Assembly (NCBI RefSeq): GCF_046546335.1
Contig: NZ_JBKGYA010000139.1
Reading direction: 5' to 3' (one strand)
Length of the DNA stretch: 5,558 nt
Source of the DNA: Thiohalospira sp046546335
GTDB lineage: Bacteria; Pseudomonadota; Gammaproteobacteria; Thiohalospirales; Thiohalospiraceae
Shown here: positions 1 through 5,437 of the stretch, in pieces
Layout of the letters: every line of letters begins with the position of its first letter
Numbering within the stretch: the first letter of the stretch is position 1
The notes under the pieces: generated by a model
Told to the model about the DNA's origin: nothing
Seen by the model: only the letters and a program-made list of their open reading frames with translations
The model's database searches: none
Translations under genes and position numbers: made by a program

Positions 1-515
1 TCCGCGAGATCGCCGAGCAGACCAACCTGCTGGCGCTGAACGCCGCCATCGAGGCGGCGCGGGCGGGGGAGGCCGGCCGCGGCTTCGCCGTGGTCGCCGA
101 CGAGGTGCGGACCCTGGCCCAGCGGACCCAGGAGTCCACCACCAGGATCCAGAACATCGTCGAGGGGCTGCAGGGCGGCGCCCGGGAGGCGGTGGAGACC
201 ATGGGCAGCGGCCGGGAGCAGGCCCGGGCCGGCGCCGAGGGGGCGCGCAATGCCGACACCGCCCTGGGCGCCATCAACGACGCGGTGGCCACCATCAACG
301 ACATGAACGCCCAGATCGCCTCGGCGGCGGAGGAGCAGAGCAGCGTCGCCGAGGAGGTCAACCGCAGCGTCAACGCCATCCAGGAGTCCAGCCGGGCCAC
401 GGCCGGCAGCGTTGCCCACGTGGACGAGGCCGCCGGCACCATCGGCGAGCGCACCCGGGAGCTCCACCGGCTGGCGGAGCAGTTCCGTACCCGCTGGGCG
501 CGGGAGGCGATCTAG
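1..515 (+). CDS. Methyl-accepting chemotaxis protein, C-terminal fragment
   Basis: The reading frame enters from the left edge (first full codon at base 3) and gives 170 residues to a TAG at 513-515. The first residues (EIAEQTNLLALNAAIEAARA, then GEAGRGFAVVADEVR) are the highly conserved hairpin tip of the cytoplasmic signalling domain, which contacts CheW and CheA. The rest is the Ala/Glu/Gln-rich C-terminal arm of the antiparallel coiled coil, where methylation by CheR and demethylation by CheB normally occur. The product is therefore a chemoreceptor that controls CheA kinase activity, usually membrane-bound at a cell pole; the sensor and any membrane segments lie outside the window. The C-terminus (RTRWAREAI) lacks a recognisable CheR-tethering pentapeptide of the NWETF type. 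It converges on the esterase gene. The family call is very secure; the ligand cannot be deduced. Confidence 0.96.
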   Translation, partial: REIAEQTNLLALNAAIEAARAGEAGRGFAVVADEVRTLAQRTQESTTRIQNIVEGLQGGAREAVETMGSGREQARAGAEGARNADTALGAINDAVATINDMNAQIASAAEEQSSVAEEVNRSVNAIQESSRATAGSVAHVDEAAGTIGERTRELHRLAEQFRTRWAREAI

Positions 516-1183
516 GCCAGGCGTTCCCGCAGCCAGCGGCCGATGTCGGCGATCTCCTCGGGGCAGACGGCGTGGCCCATGGCGTAGGTCCGGGTGGTCA
601 GCGGATGGCCCCGCGCCTCCAGGGCCTGCGCCGTTGCCCGGCCGTACTCCGGCAGGACGAGGGTGTCCTCCTCGCCGTGGGCGAGGAAGACGGGGGTTGC
701 CCGGGTGGCCGCCGGGGCGCGGGCGAGGGTCGCCTCGGCATCGGGGAAGAAGGTGGAAAGCGCCACGATACCGCCCAGGGGCTCTTCCGCGCCGACCCCG
801 GCATGGAGGGCCACCACCCCGCCCTGGGAGAAGCCGGCGAGGATGATCCGCCCCGCCGGGATCCCGCGTCGGCGCTCGGCGGCGATGAAGGCGCGGGCGG
901 TTTCCACGGAGGCCGCGATCCCCTCCCGGTCCACGTCGCCGGTGAGGTCGGCACTGCGGATGTCGTGCCACGCCGGCATGGCCATGCCGCCGTTGACCGT
1001 CACCGGCCGGGCCGGGGCGTGGGGAAAGACGAAGCGTACCGTCGACGGCAGCCCCAGCTCCCCGGCCACGGGCTCGAAGTCGTGGCCGTTGGCGCCGAGG
1101 CCGTGGAACCAGATCACGGCGGCGGTGGCGGTCTCGGCCGGCTCGACGACGACGGCCGGCGCGGGCTCGGTGATGGCGGTCAT
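512..1183 (-). CDS. Alpha/beta-hydrolase carboxylesterase (phospholipase/carboxylesterase family)
   Basis: A 223-residue protein, the usual size for small carboxylesterases of the Abhydrolase_2 type, which hydrolyse short-chain or acyl esters, generally in the cytoplasm. No signal peptide is visible. The family marks are in order: an oxyanion-region HGLGANGHDF (27-36), FVFPHAP (51-57), the nucleophile elbow GFSQGG with Ser119, HGEED with catalytic Asp173, and MGHAVCPEE with catalytic His204. The triad is complete, so the enzyme should be active. The ATG at 1181-1183 has GGAG about 8 nt upstream. Its stop codon (512-514) overlaps the stop of the convergent chemoreceptor gene. A terminator for the upstream unit (1256-1275) implies its own promoter in 1184-1255, but I see no convincing -35/-10 pair there. 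The physiological substrate is unknown; nothing links it to the neighbouring two-component module. Confidence 0.93.
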   Translation of the reverse strand: MTAITEPAPAVVVEPAETATAAVIWFHGLGANGHDFEPVAGELGLPSTVRFVFPHAPARPVTVNGGMAMPAWHDIRSADLTGDVDREGIAASVETARAFIAAERRRGIPAGRIILAGFSQGGVVALHAGVGAEEPLGGIVALSTFFPDAEATLARAPAATRATPVFLAHGEEDTLVLPEYGRATAQALEARGHPLTTRTYAMGHAVCPEEIADIGRWLRERLA

Positions 1184-1251
1184 GGGCGGACTCCGGTGCC
1201 GGTGTGGCGATCCTGCCCCGGGATGGTGTGGACGTACAGGGGCCGGACACG

Positions 1252-1275
1252 AAAAGGCCCCGCCGGAGCGGGGCC
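1252..1275 (-). terminator. Intrinsic terminator of the DUF4168 gene
   Basis: GGCCCCG (1256-1262) pairs perfectly with CGGGGCC (1269-1275) around a 6-nt loop. Read on the - strand, the hairpin is followed by TTTTC (1255-1251), the expected U-tract. It lies 66-86 bases beyond the stop of the - strand secreted-protein gene and upstream of the esterase start, so it separates those two transcription units. Confidence 0.8.
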
Positions 1276-1280
1276 GAAGG

Positions 1281-1319
1281 GGGAGCCCGAACGGCTCCCG
1301 AAGCCCCGGCTAGCGGGGC
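1281..1319 (-). repeat. Two extra GC-rich hairpins ahead of the terminator
   Basis: GGGAGCC (1281-1287) pairs with GGCTCCC (1293-1299), and GCCCCG (1303-1308) pairs with CGGGGC (1314-1319). With the terminator hairpin at 1256-1275 this makes three perfect stem-loops in 64 bases. The outer two share the arms GCCCCG and CGGGGC, so alternative pairings are possible, and they may descend from a duplicated hairpin. Neither of these two has a T-run of its own. They would lie in the 3' untranslated region of the DUF4168 gene transcript, where they could protect the mRNA from 3' exonucleases. That role is inferred. Confidence 0.55.
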
Positions 1320-1341
1320 GGGGGGTGGTCGTGGTCCAGGC

Positions 1342-1848
1342 CTATTCCTCGTCCTCGTCCTCGGTGCGCTCCATCACCTTCTCGCGCAGATCCGGGTCGT
1401 TCTGCATCTGCGAGGCGACCTGGTTGTATTCCTGGACCGAGAGGTCGGAATCCTCGACGGCGGAGACCATCTTCTCCTGGGCCTCGCGCTGCATCTCCTG
1501 GGCCTTCTCGCGATCCTCGACGCTACCGAGCTTGTCGGCGAAGTCCGACTGGATATCGCGGACCTCGACATAGGCATCGGAGAAGTTGTCGAGCATCTCG
1601 TCATCGACATCGATCTCCTTGCCCTCGCCGCCCTGACCCTGGGCACCCTGGGCACCCTGGGCACCCTGGGCACCCTGGCCCTGGCCCTGGGCACCCTGAC
1701 CCTGGCCCTGGGCACCCTGGCCCTGGCCCTGGGCACCCTGACCCTGCTCGGCGCCCTGCCCTCCTCCCTGGGCCTGGGCGAAGACGGCCGGGGTGGTAGC
1801 CAGGGCACCGGCGGTGAGGAGAGCGGTGAGAATGGAACGATACTGCAT
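1342..1848 (-). CDS. Secreted DUF4168-type protein with a Gly/Gln-rich repeat region
   Basis: A 168-residue exported protein of unknown function. Residues 1-24 form a signal peptide (basic start, hydrophobic LTALLTAGALA, cleavage likely after VFA24). Residues 25-76 are almost only Gly, Gln and Ala, with three QGQGQGA heptads (40-60) and three QGA triplets (61-69). Residues 78-160 look like the helical DUF4168 domain: VDDEMLDNFSDAYVEVRDIQ, then EDREKAQEMQREAQEKMVSA, then LSVQEYNQVASQMQNDPDLR. The tail is very acidic (RTEDEDEE). The frame stays open further upstream, but I chose the ATG at 1846-1848 because it starts the signal peptide and has GGAGG 7 nt before it. A sigma-54-type promoter lies just upstream, and the adjacent gene encodes a sigma-54 activator, so it is a likely target of that regulator. 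A periplasmic or secreted envelope-protective role is inference only. Confidence 0.88.
   Translation of the reverse strand: MQYRSILTALLTAGALATTPAVFAQAQGGGQGAEQGQGAQGQGQGAQGQGQGAQGQGQGAQGAQGAQGAQGQGGEGKEIDVDDEMLDNFSDAYVEVRDIQSDFADKLGSVEDREKAQEMQREAQEKMVSAVEDSDLSVQEYNQVASQMQNDPDLREKVMERTEDEDEE
1642..1731 (-). repeat. In-frame tandem repeat, three 21-bp plus three 9-bp units
   Basis: Read on the + strand, 21-bp units occupy 1669-1689, 1690-1710 and 1711-1731; the middle one differs by a single base. Three identical 9-bp units (GGCACCCTG) occupy 1642-1650, 1651-1659 and 1660-1668. On the - strand these encode QGQGQGA heptads and QGA triplets. The 9-bp unit is contained in the 21-bp unit. All units are multiples of three, so gain or loss of a copy keeps the reading frame. 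Imperfect extensions continue on both sides. Confidence 0.9.
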
Positions 1849-1855
1849 GGGAATT

Positions 1856-1860
1856 CCTCC
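1856..1860 (-). promoter_or_regulatory. Ribosome binding site that fixes the DUF4168 gene start
   Basis: The - strand reads GGAGG followed by 7 nt and ATG (1848-1846). This strong Shine-Dalgarno match sits directly before the signal-peptide methionine. It rules out the longer upstream reading, which would run back into the regulator gene. Confidence 0.85.
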
Positions 1861-1884
1861 GTTGGGTTGTGACGCACACTGCCT

Positions 1885-1900
1885 TGCAGGCAGCATGCCA
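1885..1900 (-). promoter_or_regulatory. Sigma-54 (-24/-12) promoter of the DUF4168 gene
   Basis: The - strand reads TGGCATGCTGCCTGCA. Against the consensus TGGCAC-N5-TTGCA it has the invariant GG and GC exactly 12 bp apart, with one mismatch in each element. Transcription would start near 1874, giving a leader of about 26 nt that contains the GGAGG. A short inverted repeat (CTGCC/GGCAG, 1879-1893) overlaps the -12 element. The adjacent gene encodes a GAFTGA-containing activator, which makes the call much more credible. Confidence 0.78.
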
Positions 1901-1964
1901 GATGTGTAACTCGCTGTTTTTGAGTCGGACAGGGTTGAGGTGTGCGGAAACGGCGCCGCAGATC

Positions 1965-1981
1965 GTGTCACTGTGTCACAC
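1965..1981. promoter_or_regulatory. Putative upstream activator site (17-bp dyad), copy 1
   Basis: GTGTCACTGTGTCACAC is an inverted repeat GTGT-N9-ACAC that also holds a direct repeat of GTGTCAC with an 8-bp period. Its centre (1973) is about 99 bp upstream of the predicted sigma-54 start at 1874, a usual distance for an NtrC-type enhancer. It overlaps the last codons of the regulator gene. The same GTGTCAC...ACAC pattern with the same 17-bp length occurs at 4893-4909 upstream of the other sigma-54 promoter, which is the main reason to believe it is the regulator's binding site. Confidence 0.65.
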
Positions 1982-3395
1982 TGCTGTCGGCCGCATCGGC
2001 ACGCGGCTCCTCTCCGTCCAGCCGGCGGTAGAGGGTGCGGCGACCGATGTCCAGGATGGTGGCGGCACGGCGCTTGTTGCCGTTGGTGACCCGCAGAACA
2101 TGGTCGATGTAGCGCCGTTCCACCTCCGCCAGCGTGGGCAGGGCGGCGGGATCGTCGCCCCACGGGTCGTCGATCCCGGCGCGGCCCTGGTCCGGCCGGG
2201 TGTTGCCCATGCGCTCGGGGAGGTGGTCGGTGCGGATGGTCTCGCCGTTGCAGAAGGTTACCGCTCGCTCCATGGCGTTGGCCAGTTCCCGCACGTTGCC
2301 AGGGAACGGGTAGGCCTTGAGGTGAGCCAGGGCGTCGGCCTCCAGGCCCTGGATCGCCTTGCCCTGGGCGGCGGCGAAGCGCTCCAGGAAGCGGGCGGCC
2401 AGCCGCTCGATGTCGTCATCGCGCTGACGCAGGGGGGCAATGGTCAGGGCGAAGGTCTCCAGCCGGTAGTAGAGGTCCTCGCGGAAGTCTCCGCGGGTCA
2501 CCTGTTCCTCCAGGTCGCGGTTGGTGGCGGCGACGATGCGCACATCCACGTGCTGCTCGCGGTTGGCACCCACCTGGCGCACGGCACCGTCCTGGAGGAC
2601 GCGCAGCAGCTTGGACTGCATCTCCAGCGGCATCTCGCCGATCTCGTCCAGGAAGAGGGTGCCCCCCTCGGCCTCGGCGAAGAGGCCGTTGCGGGCGCGC
2701 TGGGCGCCGGTGAAGGCGCCGGCGGTGTGCCCGAAAAGCTCACTCTCCATGAGTTCGGCCGGGATTCCGGCACAGTTCACCGCGACGAAGGGGCGCTCCG
2801 AGCGAAAGCTCTCGGCGTGGACGGCGTGGGCCACCAGCTCCTTGCCGGTCCCGCTCTCGCCGATGATGAGGACGGGGCCGTCGGCCCGGGAGACGGCGCG
2901 GATCTGTTCGAACAGCCGCTGCATGGGGGCGCTGCGGCCGATGATGCCGTGGAAGCCGCTCTCGCCGTCCAGGACCCGGCGATAGCGGTCGACCTCGCGG
3001 CGCAGTCGCCGGGTCTCCAGGGCGCGCCCAACCGCCAGGCGGAAGTGGTCGAGGTCCAGGGGCTTGGTGAGGAAGTCGTCGGCGCCCTGCTTGAGCGCCT
3101 CCACCGCCTGGGGCACGGTGCCGAAGGCGGTGATGAGGATCACCGCCGGGCTCTCTGCCAGCCCCTGGAGGCGGCCCAGCAGGGTCAGACCGTCCTCGCC
3201 GGGCAGGCGCAGGTCGGTGACCACCAGCTCCGGGACCGGGTCCAGGTGCTCGCGTGCCGCCTCGGCCGAGGCCACGGCGGTGACGGTGTGGCCGGCATCG
3301 GCGAGTTCGTCGTGGAGGAGTTCGCGGAGGTCGTTGTCGTCCTCCACCAGCAGGATTGTGGCGGGGCTCTGCTGCCCGGGGCTACCGGTATTCAT
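1968..3395 (-). CDS. NtrC-family sigma-54-dependent response regulator
   Basis: A 475-residue activator with all three classic domains. Receiver, 12-125: acidic pocket E18/D19/D20, phospho-acceptor D61 in VVTDLRLPGEDG, T89 and K111. Sigma-54 AAA+ domain, about 148-385: Walker A GESGTGKE (179-186), intact GAFTGA (226-231) that contacts sigma-54, Walker B GTLFLDE (245-251), FREDLYYRL (304-312) with the arginine-finger region, and sensor II FPGNVREL (364-371). After a Gly/Asp-rich linker comes a Fis-type helix-turn-helix (about 422-459, NGNKRRAATILDIGRRTLYRRL). When phosphorylated it should oligomerise and drive open-complex formation by RNA polymerase with sigma-54. Its ATG overlaps the kinase stop (ATGA), so the partners are translationally coupled. 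It is closest in style to ZraR/AtoC/HydG regulators; I assign no symbol. Likely targets are the two flanking secreted-protein genes. Confidence 0.96.
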   Translation of the reverse strand: MNTGSPGQQSPATILLVEDDNDLRELLHDELADAGHTVTAVASAEAAREHLDPVPELVVTDLRLPGEDGLTLLGRLQGLAESPAVILITAFGTVPQAVEALKQGADDFLTKPLDLDHFRLAVGRALETRRLRREVDRYRRVLDGESGFHGIIGRSAPMQRLFEQIRAVSRADGPVLIIGESGTGKELVAHAVHAESFRSERPFVAVNCAGIPAELMESELFGHTAGAFTGAQRARNGLFAEAEGGTLFLDEIGEMPLEMQSKLLRVLQDGAVRQVGANREQHVDVRIVAATNRDLEEQVTRGDFREDLYYRLETFALTIAPLRQRDDDIERLAARFLERFAAAQGKAIQGLEADALAHLKAYPFPGNVRELANAMERAVTFCNGETIRTDHLPERMGNTRPDQGRAGIDDPWGDDPAALPTLAEVERRYIDHVLRVTNGNKRRAATILDIGRRTLYRRLDGEEPRADAADSSVTQ

Positions 3396-4870
3396 GGTAG
3401 TTCTTCCTCGCTAGCTCCCTCCAGGGGGAGGGTCAGAGTGAATCGGGCGCCTCCGAGATCGGGGCTCGTATCGGCATCGACCCGGCCGCCGTGCTCCCGG
3501 GCGGCACCGTGGACCACGGCCAGGCCGAGGCCCGTGCCCTCCCCCACCGGCTTGGTGGTATAGAAGGGCTCGAAGAGGCGGGCGGCCTGTTCGGGATCCA
3601 GCCCGGGGCCGTCATCCTCGACCCGGATGCGGGCCTCCTTCTCGTCGGCCTCCCAGTGCGCACGGACCCGGCTCCGGGCCGCCTGGAGGGCGTTGCGCAG
3701 GAGGTTGTCCACCGCCTGCTCGAGCCGCAGCCGATCCATGGCGAGAACCGGCCCGGGATAGGGGCCGTCGCCCTCCAGGGCGATACCGCGTCCGGTTGCC
3801 TCCTCTTCGGCGTTGTGAACGGCGGCACGCACGGCGCGCTCCAGCGGTTCAGGACGCTTCTCGTTGTGCCGGCCACGGCCGAAGTCCATGAGCTGGGAGA
3901 CGATGCGTTCCATCCGGGCGACTTGTTCGTTGATGGAATGCAGGGTCCGTGCCTGCTCCTCGTCGGTAGTGTGGCGCAGGGCGCGCTGGGCCTTGCCGCG
4001 GACCACCGACAGGGGGGAACCGAGCTCATGGGCCAGCCCCGCGGCCAGTTGGCCGATGGCGGCCATCTTCTCGGACTGGCGCAGGCGTGCCTCCAGGGCC
4101 TGTTCCTTCTCTCGCTGTTCGGCCAGGGCGCGCTCGGAGGCGTGGATCTGGTCGAGCATGCGGTTGAATGCGGCAGTGAGTTCCCGGATCTCCCGCGGGC
4201 CCCCTTCGGTCAGTCGCAACTTCCGTTCGCCCGCACCCACGCGCTCGAGGACCGTACGGTAGTGCTGAAAGTGGCGCCCCACGGCGCGGTGGTGGCCGGT
4301 GAAGACCACCGTTGCCATGATCAGGGCGATGGTCAGCAGGGCGGCGGCCCCCTGCCAGCGGGTCTGCTCGATGTAGGCATCGAAGTCGGAGCCGCGCCGG
4401 GTGAGCTGAAGGAGGCCGGTGATCCGGCCGCCGGAGTCCACCAGGGGGACGAAGTAGCTGTAGAGTCGCTCCTCCCCCTGTTCGTCGAAGCGGCCCTGCT
4501 CCGTGCCGCTCTCCGCCAGTTCGCTGATCTGCCCCTCGTCCAGTCGGCCCTCCCGGGGTCCGGAGGAGGCGATGCGCTGGCCTTCGGCGTCGTAGACGTA
4601 GGCGCCGTAGACCCGGGAGAAGCCCAGGGCCGACTTCACGGCCTCGCTGACGGCCCCCTCGCGCTCCTTTTCCAGGGCCCGTTCCACCGGTTCCCGCAGG
4701 GAGCGAGCGATGAGCTCCAGATCTTCTTTCATGCGGGCGGCGATCTCGTTCTCCAGCTTGGCCAGTACCGACCAGCCCAGCAGGCCGGCCACCAGCAGGA
4801 CCGGGAAGACGACGAAACCCATGACGGCAGCGCGCAGGGTATAGCCTCCACGGAGGACTTTGCCGAGCAT
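3392..4870 (-). CDS. Membrane sensor histidine kinase, partner of the NtrC-type regulator
   Basis: A 492-residue inner-membrane kinase. TM1 is about 14-36, a periplasmic sensor region spans about 37-172, TM2 is about 173-192, a HAMP linker about 193-243, and a charged coiled coil runs to about 268. The HisKA domain holds the phospho-accepting H281 in AAGLAHELGSPLSVV. The ATPase domain has the N box (DNLLRNALQAA, N393), DxGxG at 420-424, FEPFYTTK (433-440) and GEGTGLGL (443-450). The sensor includes YVYDAEGQRIASSG and a later YFVPLVDSGGRITGLLQLTR stretch, suggestive of a PAS/CACHE-like fold; its ligand is unknown. The frame is open upstream, but I chose ATG 4868-4870 because GAGG precedes it by 8 nt, TM1 follows at once, and promoter elements occupy the DNA upstream. 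The stop overlaps the regulator start in ATGA. The HExxN position is Ser here (HELGS), which may affect phosphatase activity. Confidence 0.95.
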   Translation of the reverse strand: MLGKVLRGGYTLRAAVMGFVVFPVLLVAGLLGWSVLAKLENEIAARMKEDLELIARSLREPVERALEKEREGAVSEAVKSALGFSRVYGAYVYDAEGQRIASSGPREGRLDEGQISELAESGTEQGRFDEQGEERLYSYFVPLVDSGGRITGLLQLTRRGSDFDAYIEQTRWQGAAALLTIALIMATVVFTGHHRAVGRHFQHYRTVLERVGAGERKLRLTEGGPREIRELTAAFNRMLDQIHASERALAEQREKEQALEARLRQSEKMAAIGQLAAGLAHELGSPLSVVRGKAQRALRHTTDEEQARTLHSINEQVARMERIVSQLMDFGRGRHNEKRPEPLERAVRAAVHNAEEEATGRGIALEGDGPYPGPVLAMDRLRLEQAVDNLLRNALQAARSRVRAHWEADEKEARIRVEDDGPGLDPEQAARLFEPFYTTKPVGEGTGLGLAVVHGAAREHGGRVDADTSPDLGGARFTLTLPLEGASEEELP

Positions 4871-4878
4871 CAGTCGTA

Positions 4879-4882
4879 CCTC
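4879..4882 (-). promoter_or_regulatory. Ribosome binding site that fixes the kinase start
   Basis: The - strand reads AAAGAGGTACGACTG before ATG, placing GAGG 8 nt from the start codon. This and the TATAAT box further upstream argue against a longer kinase that would overlap the divergent gene. Confidence 0.7.
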
Positions 4883-4892
4883 TTTGGCGCAT

Positions 4893-4909
4893 GTGTCACA
4901 ATTATACAC
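4893..4909. promoter_or_regulatory. Putative upstream activator site (17-bp dyad), copy 2
   Basis: GTGTCACAATTATACAC has the same GTGT-N9-ACAC dyad and the same first seven bases as copy 1 at 1965-1981. Its centre (4901) is about 88 bp upstream of the predicted sigma-54 start at 4989, which is 11 bp (one helical turn) closer than in copy 1. It also overlaps the -10 box and start region of the oppositely directed kinase-regulator promoter, so bound regulator could activate one side and block the other. Confidence 0.65.
4901..4906 (-). promoter_or_regulatory. Sigma-70-type -10 box of the kinase-regulator operon
   Basis: The - strand carries a perfect TATAAT in an otherwise GC-rich region, 30 bp upstream of the kinase ATG. 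Transcription would start near 4894 with a leader of about 24 nt. No good -35 hexamer is seen at 16-18 bp spacing (candidates read like GGATCC/CGGATC), so the promoter may be weak or helped by an activator. Confidence 0.55.
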
Positions 4910-4962
4910 CTCCAGTAAGGGCGGATCCGGGCCGCTGCGCTGGCGCCGAGGCCTTTCCACCG

Positions 4963-4978
4963 TGGCACATGCCTTGCA
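4963..4978 (+). promoter_or_regulatory. Sigma-54 (-24/-12) promoter of the divergent secreted-protein gene
   Basis: TGGCACATGCCTTGCA matches the consensus TGGCAC-N5-TTGCA at every defined position, with the GG and GC dinucleotides 12 bp apart. Transcription would start near 4989, 32 nt before the ATG at 5021. The activator encoded in the divergent operon and the dyad at 4893-4909 supply the expected trans and cis partners. Confidence 0.9.
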
Positions 4979-5020
4979 GTAAGGACGGGGTATCCAACCC
5001 CTTGAAGCAGGAATCAGACC

Positions 5021-5404
5021 ATGAAGCGACTCCTCCCCGTCCTGGCCCTCCTGTTTGCCTTTCCGCTGGCGGCATCGGCTCAGGAGGAAGACGGTAACGG
5101 CGAGATCCGGGAATGTATCTCGGTGAGTGACGATGAGCTGGACGTCCAGGAGACCGAACTCGGCTTCGGCGAGGGCGAGTGGCGGGCGCACGTCGACAAC
5201 AGCTGCGATAGCGCCGTGGACCTGCGCCTGAGCGTGCAGATGGTCGACGACGAAGGGGAGGTCCTGACCCAGTACACCGTGGTTGCTCTCATTCCGGCCA
5301 ACGGCAGCAAGGATGTGAACAAGGAGCTCTATCTGACATCCCGGGACCTGAAGCGGATGGAGTCGGTGGAGTGGGTCATCGAGGGGAGCCAGCAGCCCAT
5401 GTAG
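5021..5404 (+). CDS. Small secreted protein of unknown function, sigma-54 controlled
   Basis: A 127-residue protein I cannot assign to a named family. Residues 1-20 form a clear signal peptide (MKR, hydrophobic LLPVLALLFAFPL, cleavage after ASA20). The mature part is about 107 residues, acidic and apparently beta-rich. HVDNSCDSAVDLRLSVQMVD (57-76) followed by DEGEVLTQYTVVALIPANGS resembles extracellular beta-sandwich domains of the FxLYD sort; that likeness is by eye and weak. It has two cysteines, C32 and C62, which could form a periplasmic disulfide. The ATG follows AGGA by 8 nt. The perfect sigma-54 promoter 43 bp upstream of the ATG and the divergent activator operon point to regulation by that two-component system. 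It may be an effector, a chaperone or a feedback sensor for the kinase; none of these is shown by the sequence. Confidence 0.87.
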   Translation: MKRLLPVLALLFAFPLAASAQEEDGNGEIRECISVSDDELDVQETELGFGEGEWRAHVDNSCDSAVDLRLSVQMVDDEGEVLTQYTVVALIPANGSKDVNKELYLTSRDLKRMESVEWVIEGSQQPM

Positions 5405-5437
5405 TACCCCTCGGTATCAAGAAGGTCGGGAATGAAG

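Noticed and set aside
572..1573. A 333-codon + strand frame across the esterase and the intergenic hairpins
   Set aside because: It overlaps a well-supported esterase, a terminator and the DUF4168 gene, and its translation has no coherent domain.
1627..1767. Collagen-like Gly-X-Y region in the DUF4168 protein
   Set aside because: Only the short QGA run keeps a three-residue glycine period; the QGQGQGA heptads break it.
1943..1960. Hairpin TGCGG/CCGCA as a terminator after the regulator gene
   Set aside because: Only a 5-bp stem with an 8-nt loop, and no T-run follows on the - strand.
1901..1964. IHF bending site between the operator and the sigma-54 promoters
   Set aside because: No good WATCAA-N4-TTR match in this gap, and the matching gap at 4910-4962 is too GC-rich; looping may rely on another protein or on intrinsic flexibility.
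1849..2163. N-terminal extension of the DUF4168 protein to 273 residues
   Set aside because: It would run back through the regulator's helix-turn-helix coding region and the sigma-54 promoter, and would bury the signal peptide in the middle of the protein.
1869..3563. A 564-codon open frame on the + strand opposite the regulator gene
   Set aside because: It is the antisense shadow of the regulator and part of the kinase, whose motifs are complete. Its own translation shows no family motif and it arises from the high GC content.
3491..4918. A 475-codon open frame on the + strand opposite the kinase gene
   Set aside because: Antisense shadow of a complete histidine kinase; low-complexity Gly/Ala/Leu-rich translation with no recognisable domain.
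4871..5191. N-terminal extension of the kinase to 599 residues
   Set aside because: It would overlap the divergent secreted-protein gene, the perfect sigma-54 promoter and the TATAAT box; the internal ATG has a good ribosome binding site and directly precedes TM1.
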